From positions 124,001 through 188,000 of the forward strand of contig NZ_JAUFQJ010000006.1 of assembly GCF_030409685.1 (NCBI RefSeq): a stretch of DNA of 64,000 nucleotides, written 5' to 3'. Position numbers and translations under genes: made by a program. Under the pieces are notes generated by a model. The model saw only the letters and a list, made by a program, of their open reading frames with translations, had not been told where the DNA came from and searched no databases. This DNA comes from Ferruginibacter paludis (GTDB lineage: Bacteria > Bacteroidota > Bacteroidia > Chitinophagales > Chitinophagaceae). Shown here piece by piece: positions 28,062-36,929 of the stretch; the first letter of the stretch is position 1, and every line of letters begins with the position of its first letter.

Positions 28062-28214
28062 CAACTCTTTAAACCAGATGAATAAGGAGATGGCAGTATT
28101 TACTTCATACATAGAATGAAGTATTGGCGCTTTTAAACAAATACCTGGTGATGCATATCCTGTAAATAATTGTCAAATATTACTACTTAAAAATGAGCCT
28201 TAAAATATGCCGTG

Positions 28215-28476
28215 GGCATTTTTTTTATCCCACATAATAGCGGATACTTGTGGTATTGATAAAAACTTAACGTTCCAATTGCCCGTCACACTTTTGCAAC
28301 AAACCATATCCATGAATAACGACGTTCCTATTGAAACAGTGTCAAAAATGTCAGGCAACACCAATTTAAGAACAACGCAACATTATGCGACGATTTTGGT
28401 TTTAAAAGTGAGCAAGGATAGGATGAAATTGAAAATAAATTATCTCGATGCGAGGGATGATTGGAAGTGCAACTAA
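28215..28476 (+). pseudogene. C-terminal catalytic remnant of a tyrosine integrase
   Basis: The frame reads CGIDKNLTF, then (after a shift of frame) IARHTFAT, then (back in the first frame) TISMNNDVPIETVSKMSGNT and LRTTQHYA. These are the catalytic R-H box (ARHTFAT) and the final helix with catalytic Tyr (TTQHYA) of Bacteroidota tyrosine recombinases; the usual GHT is changed to GNT. Two compensating indels near 28275-28305 break the frame, and everything upstream of the R-H box is missing. This is a dead gene. It lies on the same strand as the arm-domain remnant 6.2 kb upstream. Confidence 0.8.
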
Positions 28477-28574
28477 AAATAATCCCAAATTTTCAAATTG
28501 TTTTGAGCGTACCAAAATCACAACTGCGCAGTAGCAGGAAGTAGGAATGATTTCCAGACGCTTAAAATAAAAAG

Positions 28575-29342
28575 TTACTTTTTGACTCCTTTGAATACAT
28601 GATCCACCGGCGCTTCGAGCTTACCATTATCGAAGGAGCGGTAATTGATACAAATGCTGTCTCCGTAGATTGCAATGATACCTGAAGGGGAATTACATAA
28701 AAATTCGCCTGTTGCAGAAAACAAAATTTGTTTGTACCCGATATTATAACTGTCGGGAAGCTCATCAAAAAAACGGCCGCAACCCAGCTGAAAATTTTCG
28801 AGATACAAACCAGTAGCCGGATGCAGCAAATCATTTGCACATGTCCCGATTTGAAAACTGTCCGGATTGCTCCTGTTGTCAGTTGATCCCTTAAAAACAC
28901 CATTGCACTTACTTGCGCAAGGGTTGGCAAAGGTTAACAATTTTGAAAAGATTTTTATGGTATCGGCTTTGGAAACGGTCGTGTACCGGACAGCTAATTT
29001 TACCGGTATTTGTTTGTTGGTAAGCAAATACTTCCGGGGGAAATTCAGCCTGATTTCCTGTGCATTATATGTGGTTGCTTCAATGGTCCAGGTGTAGGAA
29101 AGTGCTGATGAATCAAGCGCAATAAATTTTACGATCGCAGAAGAAACCGTATCTGTGTTATAATACAACCAATCTGCTGCAATTGGTTCAAAATCTTCCT
29201 GGAATGCAATTCCTTTATCAAAACTGTTGTTGAAGTTGATGGCCGGATGTATTTCTTTTTTACAGGCATAATTCACCATCATGCACGCAAAAAAAATCAA
29301 TCCGCTGACAGAGCACCGCCGGAAACAAAATGCCATATTCAT
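28575..29342 (-). CDS. Hypothetical lipoprotein
   Basis: A 255-residue protein from Met15 of the longest frame. The N-terminus has a hydrophobic stretch followed by VNYAC-KKE, a plausible lipobox with acylated Cys. The body is beta-rich with two Cys-containing clusters (NPCASKCNG, IGTCANDL). It probably sits on the outer leaflet or in the periplasm. No family is recognised. It lies convergent to the integrase remnant. Confidence 0.6.
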   Translation of the reverse strand: MNMAFCFRRCSVSGLIFFACMMVNYACKKEIHPAINFNNSFDKGIAFQEDFEPIAADWLYYNTDTVSSAIVKFIALDSSALSYTWTIEATTYNAQEIRLNFPRKYLLTNKQIPVKLAVRYTTVSKADTIKIFSKLLTFANPCASKCNGVFKGSTDNRSNPDSFQIGTCANDLLHPATGLYLENFQLGCGRFFDELPDSYNIGYKQILFSATGEFLCNSPSGIIAIYGDSICINYRSFDNGKLEAPVDHVFKGVKK

Positions 29343-29624
29343 AAGTAAGTTTGTAGATGCCACCACCGGCCGGATCGAACCCATAGTTTGCTGAGAAGTG
29401 CATATGACAACAAAGAAACCAACCGCGTGTTAATTTTGTGTTACCCAAACATTACGAATATGTTATGTTCTATAATTTCCTGACATTTTAACTGTACGTT
29501 CCAAATGGTCGAAAACAGAGTTGAAAACTAAAAGTTAAACTCTCCGGCATTCAATCTATAAGCTTACCTGATTTCCATGACTCTTCGCTGAAATCATTTT
29601 TTTTAGATTAAGATTGATACGAAT

Positions 29625-29655
29625 CCCCGCCCGTTTTGCGGGGATTTTTATTTTG
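29625..29655 (+). terminator. Orphan Rho-independent terminator
   Basis: CCCCGC at 29625-29630 pairs with GCGGGG at 29638-29643, followed by ATTTTTATTTT on the plus strand. No plus-strand protein gene ends nearby: the neighbouring gene 28575-29342 is on the minus strand. It may end a small RNA transcribed from about 29450-29620, or be left from a deleted gene. Confidence 0.65.
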
Positions 29656-29701
29656 CATACCTGCTGGTTTATGGCACAGCATTGCTGCGGGTCATTTTTT
29701 C

Positions 29702-29848
29702 ATGAAACCACTCGTTGAAGCTTTGTTAAACCTGAGCGTGTCAACTTCTCTATTTTATGCAATTGACAGAATTTTAATTACAACACCGGTTGATGAAGAA
29801 GAACAAAAAAATGTTGACGGGTATCTGCTTGAAGGATTCGAAAAATGA
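29702..29848 (+). CDS. Small hypothetical protein
   Basis: A 48-residue frame from ATG 29702 with a hydrophobic N-terminal half and acidic C-terminus (VDEEEQKNVDGYLLEGFEK). An ATG 66 bases upstream falls inside the terminator region and is unlikely. No family is recognised; the composition is protein-like but the length is marginal. Confidence 0.35.
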   Translation: MKPLVEALLNLSVSTSLFYAIDRILITTPVDEEEQKNVDGYLLEGFEK

Positions 29849-29861
29849 CATCTCACTGTAC

Positions 29862-30527
29862 CTACTTTTCAAATAATACGGTATCTGCATTCGCTCCCAG
29901 GGTTTGGAGGATTTCCACAATTTCCTTTACCATTGAATCTGGTCCGCATACATAAAAATGTTTACTAAAATCGCTCACATGCTGTTTAATAAATTCCCGG
30001 TCAATTTTCCCGGATAGATATCCGGTATTGTTTTCCCGCGACAAAATATAAACTGCTTCTTTATTCAGTATAGCTGACAGCTCCTTTTCATAAATAATAT
30101 CAGCTGAAGTTTTGTTAGAAAAAAACAGCTTATTGTTTGTTATTTCATTGTCTTTATACAACATCCTTAGTATTGCAATAAAAGGTGTAATGCCTGCGCC
30201 GCCGGCAATAAAATAGCCAGGCCCCTTGTATTCGATGGCACCCCATGCATCTTCAATAATAAGTTCATCGCCTGGCACAAGTTGATGGAGCTGGTCTGTA
30301 ACACCATGATGATCCGGGTAGCGCTTAATTGTAAATTCCAAACAGGCGTCATCGGTAAGGCCAGTAAAAGTAAATGGTCTCTTCTCTCCCTCCATCCCTG
30401 CTTTATTGATAGCAACATCCGTTGCCTGACCTGGCGTAAAATGATAGCCTGCAGGTTTTTCTATTCTAAAATATTTTACATCATGTGTTACTTGTTTAAC
30501 ATCCAGTATTTTTACAATATTTTTCAT
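29862..30527 (-). CDS. FAD/NAD(P)-binding oxidoreductase (ferredoxin reductase type)
   Basis: A 221-residue flavoprotein of the ferredoxin-NADP-reductase family. The FAD-binding barrel carries PGQATDVAI and EKRPFTFTG (RPFT/S motif). The nucleotide-binding part has FIAGGAGITPFIAILR and the terminal FYVCGPDSMVKEI. There is no iron-sulphur domain, so it is a stand-alone reductase passing electrons from NAD(P)H to an unidentified acceptor. The start at 30527 (MKNIVKIL) matches family starts better than the ATG 21 bases upstream. Confidence 0.9.
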   Translation of the reverse strand: MKNIVKILDVKQVTHDVKYFRIEKPAGYHFTPGQATDVAINKAGMEGEKRPFTFTGLTDDACLEFTIKRYPDHHGVTDQLHQLVPGDELIIEDAWGAIEYKGPGYFIAGGAGITPFIAILRMLYKDNEITNNKLFFSNKTSADIIYEKELSAILNKEAVYILSRENNTGYLSGKIDREFIKQHVSDFSKHFYVCGPDSMVKEIVEILQTLGANADTVLFEK

Positions 30528-30761
30528 GATTGAATCAGATTTGATCATTCAAATTTAATCGTTTCGTTTATCCCCGTCAAGCTTTGTAGAAGCAATTGCG
30601 CTCTTGTTTTGATTATTTATTGCGGGTAAGGCTTTTCTTTTGGGATATTCTTGCCACTTTACTTGGATGTTTAATAAAGAATTCGCATTTTGTTCATCCA
30701 TATGGTGTTGGTTCTTTTACCGGCCAGGTAACAACCCTACAGAATACTTAAATTTTTTTGA

Positions 30762-31157
30762 ATGCCTGCATACGAAATAGAAATTATTTTAAACCGCCAA
30801 CTGGCAGATTGCCTTTCTATACCAGCCTTTATTACAGATACAAAAGGAAATCTGATTTTTTACAACGAGCCTGCAGAAACAATTTTAGGCAAACGCTTTG
30901 AAGACACGGGAGAAATGCCGGTAGAACAATGGGCAACAGATTTTAAACCTTTTGATGAAAATGGCAAGCAGCTATCTCCGGAGGAACTGCCACTTGTAAA
31001 TACGCTGCAGGATGCGCTGCCCCATCACAAAACTTTTTGGATCGAAAGCCTGCAGGGTAAAAATCAAAAAATTTCAGTTACAGCCTACCCCATCATTGGC
31101 AGAACAGGAAAGATGTCGGGGGCCGTTGCTATTTTCTGGAAATCAACTGATGTATGA
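30762..31157 (+). CDS. Stand-alone PAS domain protein
   Basis: A 131-residue protein consisting of one PAS fold: a helix, then IPAFITDTKGNLIFYNEPAE and ETILGKRF at about 22-48, an EQW segment, and the last strands KISVTAYPI and GAVAIFWK. It contains no output domain. Its stop overlaps the start of the MBL gene (ATGA at 31154-31157), so the two are co-translated. This suggests that the PAS protein senses a small ligand or redox state and controls the MBL enzyme. Confidence 0.85.
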   Translation: MPAYEIEIILNRQLADCLSIPAFITDTKGNLIFYNEPAETILGKRFEDTGEMPVEQWATDFKPFDENGKQLSPEELPLVNTLQDALPHHKTFWIESLQGKNQKISVTAYPIIGRTGKMSGAVAIFWKSTDV

Positions 31158-31987
31158 AAATTAAATTGTGGGGCGTTCGTGGTTCAATAACCACAACGGG
31201 TCCTGAAACAGCTTATTACGGCGGCAATACTTCCTGCGCTGATGTATGGGAAGATGGCTGGCTGCTGGTACTGGATGGCGGATCGGGCATACAAAAACTG
31301 GTAGTGGACAATCAACTGGCAAATAAAAGGATTGACGTTTTACTAACCCATCTTCACCTTGATCACATACAGGGGCTGGGCTTTTTTAAACCGCTCTTTG
31401 ACGCATCAATGGAGATACATATCTGGGGACCGGCAAGCAGCACAAGAACGCTGCATTCCAGGCTAAGCCGTTACCTGTCACCCCCATTATTTCCTGTACT
31501 TATCCGTGATTTGCCCTGCAGTCTTACCCTGCATGAAATTGGTAACAGTACTTTTCAAATAGGTCCCTTTAGCCTTCAGTCCAATTACATCATCCATCCC
31601 GGACCAACGGTTGGCTTCCGTGTTACCGGGAACCATTCGGTGTTTACCTATATCCCTGATCATGAGCCAGCGCTGGGCCGCAACGGGATGATTGAAGATG
31701 AGCAATGGATGTCAGGAATAGATCTTGCGAGAGGTGCCGATTTACTATTGCACGATGCCCAGTACACCGCCGCAGAATATCTGAACAAAAAAGGCTGGGG
31801 ACATTCTTCCATTGATGATGCAGCGCTTTTTGCATCTGTTGCAGGGGTAAAACACCTTTTGTTTGCACATCATGATCCGGCCCGGTCTGATGAAGCGCTA
31901 AATGATTTGTATGCTGCTTTTCAAAACAACAACTACACTTTCAAAAACGAACTGGCAAGGGAAGGAATGGAAATTACACTGCCGTAG
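31154..31987 (+). CDS. MBL-fold metallo-hydrolase (RNase Z/phosphodiesterase-like)
   Basis: A 277-residue cytosolic enzyme. It starts MKIKLWGVRGSITTTGPETA, the hallmark of the RNase Z-like/cyclic-nucleotide-phosphodiesterase-type MBL subgroup. The metal site includes THLHLDHIQG (HxHxDH), an HPGPTVGFRV strand, LLLHDAQYT (metal-bridging Asp) and FAHHDP. Likely a phosphodiesterase; cyclic nucleotide or RNA substrates are possible. It is coupled to the PAS gene by a 4-base overlap. Confidence 0.88.
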   Translation: MKIKLWGVRGSITTTGPETAYYGGNTSCADVWEDGWLLVLDGGSGIQKLVVDNQLANKRIDVLLTHLHLDHIQGLGFFKPLFDASMEIHIWGPASSTRTLHSRLSRYLSPPLFPVLIRDLPCSLTLHEIGNSTFQIGPFSLQSNYIIHPGPTVGFRVTGNHSVFTYIPDHEPALGRNGMIEDEQWMSGIDLARGADLLLHDAQYTAAEYLNKKGWGHSSIDDAALFASVAGVKHLLFAHHDPARSDEALNDLYAAFQNNNYTFKNELAREGMEITLP

Positions 31988-32175
31988 TATTTTTGGCAGC
32001 ATGAGTAAGCTGGCTTTTCTCATCCCGCATCGTATCAGAAACAGTCTTTTATAGTCATCTCAATTCGTCAGCCGGGTAAATTATCTTTTGCTAATGCCTA
32101 AATGGTTAACTGTGTTGAGCAGCTGCTATTAAAAAAGTTAGTACCTTAAATTCTAGCTCAATAAAATAACTGTTT

Positions 32176-34068
32176 ATGAAAAAAATACTGGTTTGTTTAT
32201 TTACATTGGTTGCTGTTGTGTCAAATGCGCAGGATACAGATTCAGCCCGGATTGTAAATAACTACACAAAAAAGGAAGTATATATTACCATGCGGGACGG
32301 CGTGCGGTTATTTACTTCTATATACCTGCCGAAAAGCAATACCGAGAAGCATCCCATCTTATTATCAAGAACACCTTATTCCTGTCAGCCATATGGCGAA
32401 GGATCTTTTTTACCTTTCTGGGACAGTTATCAAAAGGAATATTTAAAAGAAGGGTACATTATGGTGAAGCAGGATGTACGGGGCAGGTGGATGAGCGAAG
32501 GAGAAATGGTCAATATCAGGCCATTTAACGCCAACAAAAAAGGGAAGGAAATTGATGAGTCCAGTGATACGTATGACACCATTGACTGGCTTATAAAAAA
32601 CCTTGCCGGCAGCAATGGCAATGTAGGTGTATTCGGCATTTCTTATCCGGGTTTCTACAGCACCATGGCTGCAGCAAGCAACCATCCTGCGTTGAAGGCA
32701 GTGAGTCCGCAGGCACCAGTTACCAACTGGTTTATTGGTGATGACTTTCATCACAATGGCGCTTTTTTTCAGATGGATGCATTTGGTTTTTACTCCGCAC
32801 AGGGATCTGCTTTTGGCGTTCCGCATCCCAAACCAGTATCAGTCGCCGCTACTTCAGTGGGGTATCCGGATCATGATAACTATCAATTTTTCCTGGATGC
32901 AGGCAGCTTAAAAAATCTTACAAAATATACAGGAGACAGCATCGCTTTCTGGAAAGACCTGATGAACCATCCCAATTATGACGCCTGGTGGAAAGCAAGA
33001 GACGCACGGGTGGCAACTAAAAACCTGCAACCTGCCATGTTATGGGTAGGCGGTTTGTTTGATGCAGAAGATTGCTGGGGAGCATGGAACGCTTATAAAG
33101 CGGCAGAAGAAAACAATCCCGGCAAGGCATTTAATAAAATTGTGGAAGGTCCCTGGTACCATGGGCAATGGGCAAACAACGACGGAACACACCATGGCAA
33201 TATTCAGTTTGGTTCCAACACAAGTGAATACTATCAGCAGCATTTTGAAGTACCCTTCTTTAATTATTTTTTAAAAGGTAAAGGGGATGCAGCACAAATT
33301 GCCGAAGCCAATATTTATATTACCGGTGCCAACCAATGGAAAGCATTTGAACAATGGCCACCTGCAGGTAAAGCAGACGAAGTGATGTACCTGCAGCCAA
33401 ACGGAAAATTAGGTACCACCCAACCCGCTGCCACCAATGGCTTCAGCGAATATATAAGTGATCCTGCAAAACCGGTTCCCTATGAAGAAGCCGTGCATTT
33501 CAACAGAACGAGAACTTATATGTCAGCGGACCAACGCTTTGCTGCCAGGAGGCCTGACGTGCTTGTATTTAAAACGGATACTTTACTGAATGAGGTTACT
33601 GTTACAGGCAATGTAATAGCGGATATTATGACAAGCATTTCTACAACAGATGCAGATTTTGTGGTAAAAGTAATTGATGTGTTTCCTGAATATTCCGGTT
33701 ACAACGATGTAGACATTTATGCAGAAACAGATCCTGTTAATCCCTACCCGATGGGCGGTTACCAGATGCTGGTAAGGGCAGAAATTTTCAGGGGCCGGTA
33801 CAGGAAGAGTTATGAAAACCCTGCACCATTTGTTCCCGGCAAAATAGAGGAAGTAAAATTTGAATTGCCTTCTATTGCACATACTTTTAAAAAAGGGCAT
33901 CGCGTTATGGTACAGGTACAAAGCAGCTGGTTTCCTTTAGTTGACAGAAACCCGCAACAGTTTGTTGATATTTACCGTTGTGCTGAAAAGGATTTTATAA
34001 AAAGCAACATTAAAATTTATCATGACGCACAACATGCGTCAAAAATTATTTTACCTGTATTAAAATAA
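32176..34068 (+). CDS. CocE/NonD family (S15-type) hydrolase
   Basis: A 630-residue secreted alpha/beta hydrolase of the X-Pro dipeptidyl-peptidase/cocaine-esterase superfamily. A signal peptide (LVCLFTLVAVVSNAQ) precedes the catalytic domain with nucleophile motif GISYPG and the QDVRGR signature. A cap region and the C-terminal jelly-roll domain (about 400-625) follow. Substrates in this family are peptide or acyl-amide/ester bonds, including beta-lactam precursors. A single-gene unit. Confidence 0.92.
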   Translation: MKKILVCLFTLVAVVSNAQDTDSARIVNNYTKKEVYITMRDGVRLFTSIYLPKSNTEKHPILLSRTPYSCQPYGEGSFLPFWDSYQKEYLKEGYIMVKQDVRGRWMSEGEMVNIRPFNANKKGKEIDESSDTYDTIDWLIKNLAGSNGNVGVFGISYPGFYSTMAAASNHPALKAVSPQAPVTNWFIGDDFHHNGAFFQMDAFGFYSAQGSAFGVPHPKPVSVAATSVGYPDHDNYQFFLDAGSLKNLTKYTGDSIAFWKDLMNHPNYDAWWKARDARVATKNLQPAMLWVGGLFDAEDCWGAWNAYKAAEENNPGKAFNKIVEGPWYHGQWANNDGTHHGNIQFGSNTSEYYQQHFEVPFFNYFLKGKGDAAQIAEANIYITGANQWKAFEQWPPAGKADEVMYLQPNGKLGTTQPAATNGFSEYISDPAKPVPYEEAVHFNRTRTYMSADQRFAARRPDVLVFKTDTLLNEVTVTGNVIADIMTSISTTDADFVVKVIDVFPEYSGYNDVDIYAETDPVNPYPMGGYQMLVRAEIFRGRYRKSYENPAPFVPGKIEEVKFELPSIAHTFKKGHRVMVQVQSSWFPLVDRNPQQFVDIYRCAEKDFIKSNIKIYHDAQHASKIILPVLK

Positions 34069-34341
34069 CAATAAATAGCTGCCACGTGCTTATTGTACAA
34101 CCACTTAGCTGGAAACAGCAAATAGCGAAATACAGATCCGAATCTTCATTTCATTCAGTATGTTGTAGCAATTCTGAAAGCGCAATTAATGAATGTATCT
34201 GCACATTACTTTGACCAACCGTTACACGTTTCCTGCAGCAGGACATACGTCGCCTTAAGCCATATTAAAATGATTTAGTTAAAGTGCATACTAACCTGTT
34301 CTTTGGCACAGTATTTTAACTCCTGAAATAAATACCTTGCT

Positions 34342-34584
34342 ATGAGCCATTCTTTTATTTTAACCAGCGTTGCATCCGGTTTGTCTATGTCCACGCATCA
34401 GCGGAAAATGCTGTTACTTTCCGGAAGCATTTTATTACTATGCATTCTTATCTATGCTGCTTTTAAACAAAACAAAAAATATAGCAGTGCCCATTACAAC
34501 AGTTTACAAAAAATCAAACAGTACAGAATTAATTTGGAGAAAGCTTCTAAAAATAAGGTGCAGAAAAAAGGACCTGCGTATTAA
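34342..34584 (+). CDS. Small membrane protein, hypothetical
   Basis: An 80-residue frame with one TM helix (MLLLSGSILLLCILIYAAF) followed by a lysine-rich tail. No family is recognised. It is a single gene between convergent transcripts. Confidence 0.45.
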   Translation: MSHSFILTSVASGLSMSTHQRKMLLLSGSILLLCILIYAAFKQNKKYSSAHYNSLQKIKQYRINLEKASKNKVQKKGPAY

Positions 34585-34665
34585 AACAAAAAACAGTTTT
34601 AATACCAGGCTTCAAAAAATGCAGTGACATACAAGGGAGTTCCTCCCTGCTGCATCATACTTTTC

Positions 34666-35361
34666 TCAACGGTTATACCGGTCATTTCTCCATGGGTAGG
34701 CTGTATTAGAGTAACCTCTTTCTTCCCAGAAGCCCGGTTTGTTTTCAGTTAAAAATTCAATTCTGCTGATCCATTTGGACCCCTTCCATGCGTACAGCTG
34801 GGGCGTGATCATGCGTACGGGGCCGCCATGCTCTTTTGGCAAGGGTTTGCCTTCCACCGTATGTACCAACAGTACGTCAGGCTTTAACGCTTCTTCCATA
34901 GCCATATTGGTGGTGTAATCATCATAGCCGTAACATAAAATATGGGTAGCCATTTCTTTTGGTTGTACCAGTGCGGCCAGGTCAAGTAAACGTACACCCT
35001 TCCAGTTAATGCCCAGCTTTGACCAGGTAGTAACACAATGAAAATCGGAAGTATCTTCTGTTTGTGGCAAAGCTATAAACTGTTCCCATGTCAATTCCAC
35101 CGGGTGTTCCACTTCGCCATCTATAACCAGTTTCCATTTACTCAGGGGAATTTCTGGCTGAATGCCCAGGTCGAGCACCGGCCATTTTTTGGTGATAGTC
35201 TGCCCTACAGGCAATTCGGGCATGCCGTGCCGGTTCAGCTTTCCTTTTCCCATGGGTTTATCGTCAGCAATGGATGGCGTTAGCTTTATCTTTTCCTCAA
35301 ACCTTGCTTTCAATTTCATCCGGGCATCCACAATGCGGTCCAATTTTTCTTTCTCCTCCAT
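34666..35361 (-). CDS. Sulfite-oxidase-like molybdopterin oxidoreductase
   Basis: A 231-residue Mo-cofactor enzyme of the YedY/sulfite-oxidase fold. C109 in SDFHCVTTWS is the Mo-ligating Cys. The cofactor-binding segments CYGYDDYTTN and KEHGGPVRMITPQLYAWKGS are intact, as is the terminal WEERGYSNTA. There is no Tat signal, so it should be cytoplasmic, unlike MsrP. Such cytosolic paralogues have unknown substrates. It needs molybdopterin synthesis genes elsewhere in the genome, as does the enzyme at 9503-11869. Confidence 0.92.
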   Translation of the reverse strand: MEEKEKLDRIVDARMKLKARFEEKIKLTPSIADDKPMGKGKLNRHGMPELPVGQTITKKWPVLDLGIQPEIPLSKWKLVIDGEVEHPVELTWEQFIALPQTEDTSDFHCVTTWSKLGINWKGVRLLDLAALVQPKEMATHILCYGYDDYTTNMAMEEALKPDVLLVHTVEGKPLPKEHGGPVRMITPQLYAWKGSKWISRIEFLTENKPGFWEERGYSNTAYPWRNDRYNR

Positions 35362-35473
35362 AGCGTAAATTTTTGTTGAAGGAAGTTAATGAATTGCAGG
35401 CAAATAAAATTGGCAATGACGGCCTTTTATGCGGTAGCGAAAAATGTTTGGATGCATCTGTAGCTGTTTACCG

Positions 35474-35758
35474 CTAATTGTTTAGCTTATATATTCTTGC
35501 CACTTCACCCGGATCTAATTGGTTCAGTAATTCAAGTAGCCGCTCTTTAGAAAAGTTGGCATCGAAATAATTGCAATAAATCGCCGGCGTCTTTCTATCG
35601 TGCCGGGAAACTGAAGTCGATTGGTATTCAAATTCATCCCACAAAAAATCCTCTACATAATCATTCAGTTCAGTGTCTTCAACCACCAGGCAGTACAGCC
35701 CGGAGTCAGATTCAATGAGCCTGATATGGGGAATTTCGAATAAGGTATTTCTTTCCAT
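35474..35758 (-). CDS. Conserved hypothetical protein
   Basis: A 94-residue soluble acidic protein (FEIPHIRLIESDSGLYCLVV, then a Tyr/Asp-rich middle and LLELLNQLDPGEVARIYKLN). The pattern is familiar from uncharacterised short Bacteroidota proteins, but I cannot name a family. Single gene. Confidence 0.6.
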   Translation of the reverse strand: MERNTLFEIPHIRLIESDSGLYCLVVEDTELNDYVEDFLWDEFEYQSTSVSRHDRKTPAIYCNYFDANFSKERLLELLNQLDPGEVARIYKLNN

Positions 35759-35848
35759 GGTTGTTTTCCGTTGTTAATTACGAGCCGCAACGATGCTCAC
35801 AGATTGGTTGCATTATTTTAACTGGTGCGTGCATTGTGTATTTTCAAT

Positions 35849-36271
35849 TTAAAGCATTTGTACCAGCTGGATATTATTTCCACAAGTATCGTTGAAAACA
35901 GCCAGTTTTACTGTGCCCATGGCTGTCGGCGTCAGGCTAAACGCTACGCCCAAATTTAACAGTCGTTCATATTCCTGCTGAAGATCATCCACACTGAATT
36001 GGGTGTAGGGAATGCCCGCATCAAAAAGTGCCTGCTGGTAAATTTTAGCCGGCTCAAAATTATTGGGCGATGGCTCTAATAAAACTTCAGTTCCGTCCTG
36101 TTCTTCTTTGGCTACTACAGTCAGCCAGCGGTTGCCCCCGCCTAGTGGCACATCTAACTTTTTTACAAAACCCAGCTTACTGGTGTAAAATTCCAATGCC
36201 TTGTCCTGGTCTTTAACCGGGATGCCTGTAACACTTACTTTCATGTTGTCAATTTTAGGATGAGTGCTCAA
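35849..36271 (-). CDS. VOC/glyoxalase-fold protein
   Basis: A 140-residue vicinal-oxygen-chelate protein: VTGIPVKDQDKALEFYTSKL followed by GFVKKLDVPLGGGNRWLTV, and the C-terminal VFNDTCGNNIQLVQML. It is likely a dioxygenase, glyoxalase or resistance-type binding protein; the substrate is unknown. Its start overlaps the AraC regulator's stop by four bases, so it is the second gene of a regulator-enzyme operon. Confidence 0.88.
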   Translation of the reverse strand: MSTHPKIDNMKVSVTGIPVKDQDKALEFYTSKLGFVKKLDVPLGGGNRWLTVVAKEEQDGTEVLLEPSPNNFEPAKIYQQALFDAGIPYTQFSVDDLQQEYERLLNLGVAFSLTPTAMGTVKLAVFNDTCGNNIQLVQML

Positions 36272-36681
36272 AGTTCCTGCACCAGCTTAACATTCACTTT
36301 GCAAAAGTTGCTCTTTTTTTTAAACTCAGCCGGAGTAAGCCCGGTTTTGTTTTTGAATAAAGTACTAAAAGAGCAGGGACTTTCAAACCCAACTGTATAA
36401 CAAGTTTCGGTTACCGCCATTCCTGTTGCAAGATGGTGTTTTGACGCTGCTATTCGTTTGTTTATCAAATATTGTTTCGGTGTAAGCCCGTAATACCTTT
36501 TAAAAAGTCGCAGCAAATGAAATTTTGACGTATAATTTAAACGGGATAACAAACTCAGGTTCAGATCATTTGCAAAGTTGTCTTCAATAAAAATTCTAAT
36601 TCCGATAACTATCCCGATCTGTTCCTTGTTTGAATAACAGCTGCGTTTAATCCTGTTCATTTCTTTTTGATAAAAATTCAT
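36268..36681 (-). CDS. AraC-type transcriptional regulator
   Basis: A 137-residue protein made mainly of the two HTH motifs of AraC/XylS: IRIFIEDNFANDLNLSLLSR, then LLRLFKRYYGLTPKQYLINK and a second HTH with TCYTVGFESPCSFSTLFKNK. It lacks a ligand-binding domain. It overlaps the VOC gene (ATGA) and probably controls this operon. A truncated second copy of its 5' end lies just upstream at 36748-36918. Confidence 0.88.
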   Translation of the reverse strand: MNFYQKEMNRIKRSCYSNKEQIGIVIGIRIFIEDNFANDLNLSLLSRLNYTSKFHLLRLFKRYYGLTPKQYLINKRIAASKHHLATGMAVTETCYTVGFESPCSFSTLFKNKTGLTPAEFKKKSNFCKVNVKLVQEL

Positions 36682-36689
36682 CTGATGGT

Positions 36690-36750
36690 TTATTTTATTA
36701 CTTCCACATGCACCTCCTCCCGCACCACGCCCTCTCCGGGAACTTGATTA
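36690..36750 (-). pseudogene. Remnant of a hydrolase C-terminus
   Basis: The last about 19 codons read NQVPGEGVVREEVHVEVIK, which aligns with the end NQFLDGPEVKDAGYMEV of the intact hydrolase at 36930-37769. It is joined directly to the truncated AraC copy upstream. Confidence 0.55.
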
Positions 36751-36918
36751 ACGGAATTTTGAAGTATGATTTATATGATATAACAACTTAATATTCAGTT
36801 CCTTTGTAAAGTTATCTTCAATAAAACTTCTAATCCTCATAAATGTCCCGATCTGTTTTGCATTTGAATAATAAGTACCTTTTATCCCGTTCATTTTTTC
36901 TGTTTGATACAAATTCAT
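36748..36918 (-). pseudogene. Truncated duplicate of the AraC regulator 5' end
   Basis: A 56-codon frame starting MNLYQTEKMNGIKGTYYSNA aligns with the start of the intact regulator (MNFYQKEMNRIKRSCYSN) through IEDNF and the TSKF segment, then stops. It lacks both complete HTH motifs and cannot be functional as a regulator. Confidence 0.7.
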
Positions 36919-36929
36919 CCGGAAGTTAT

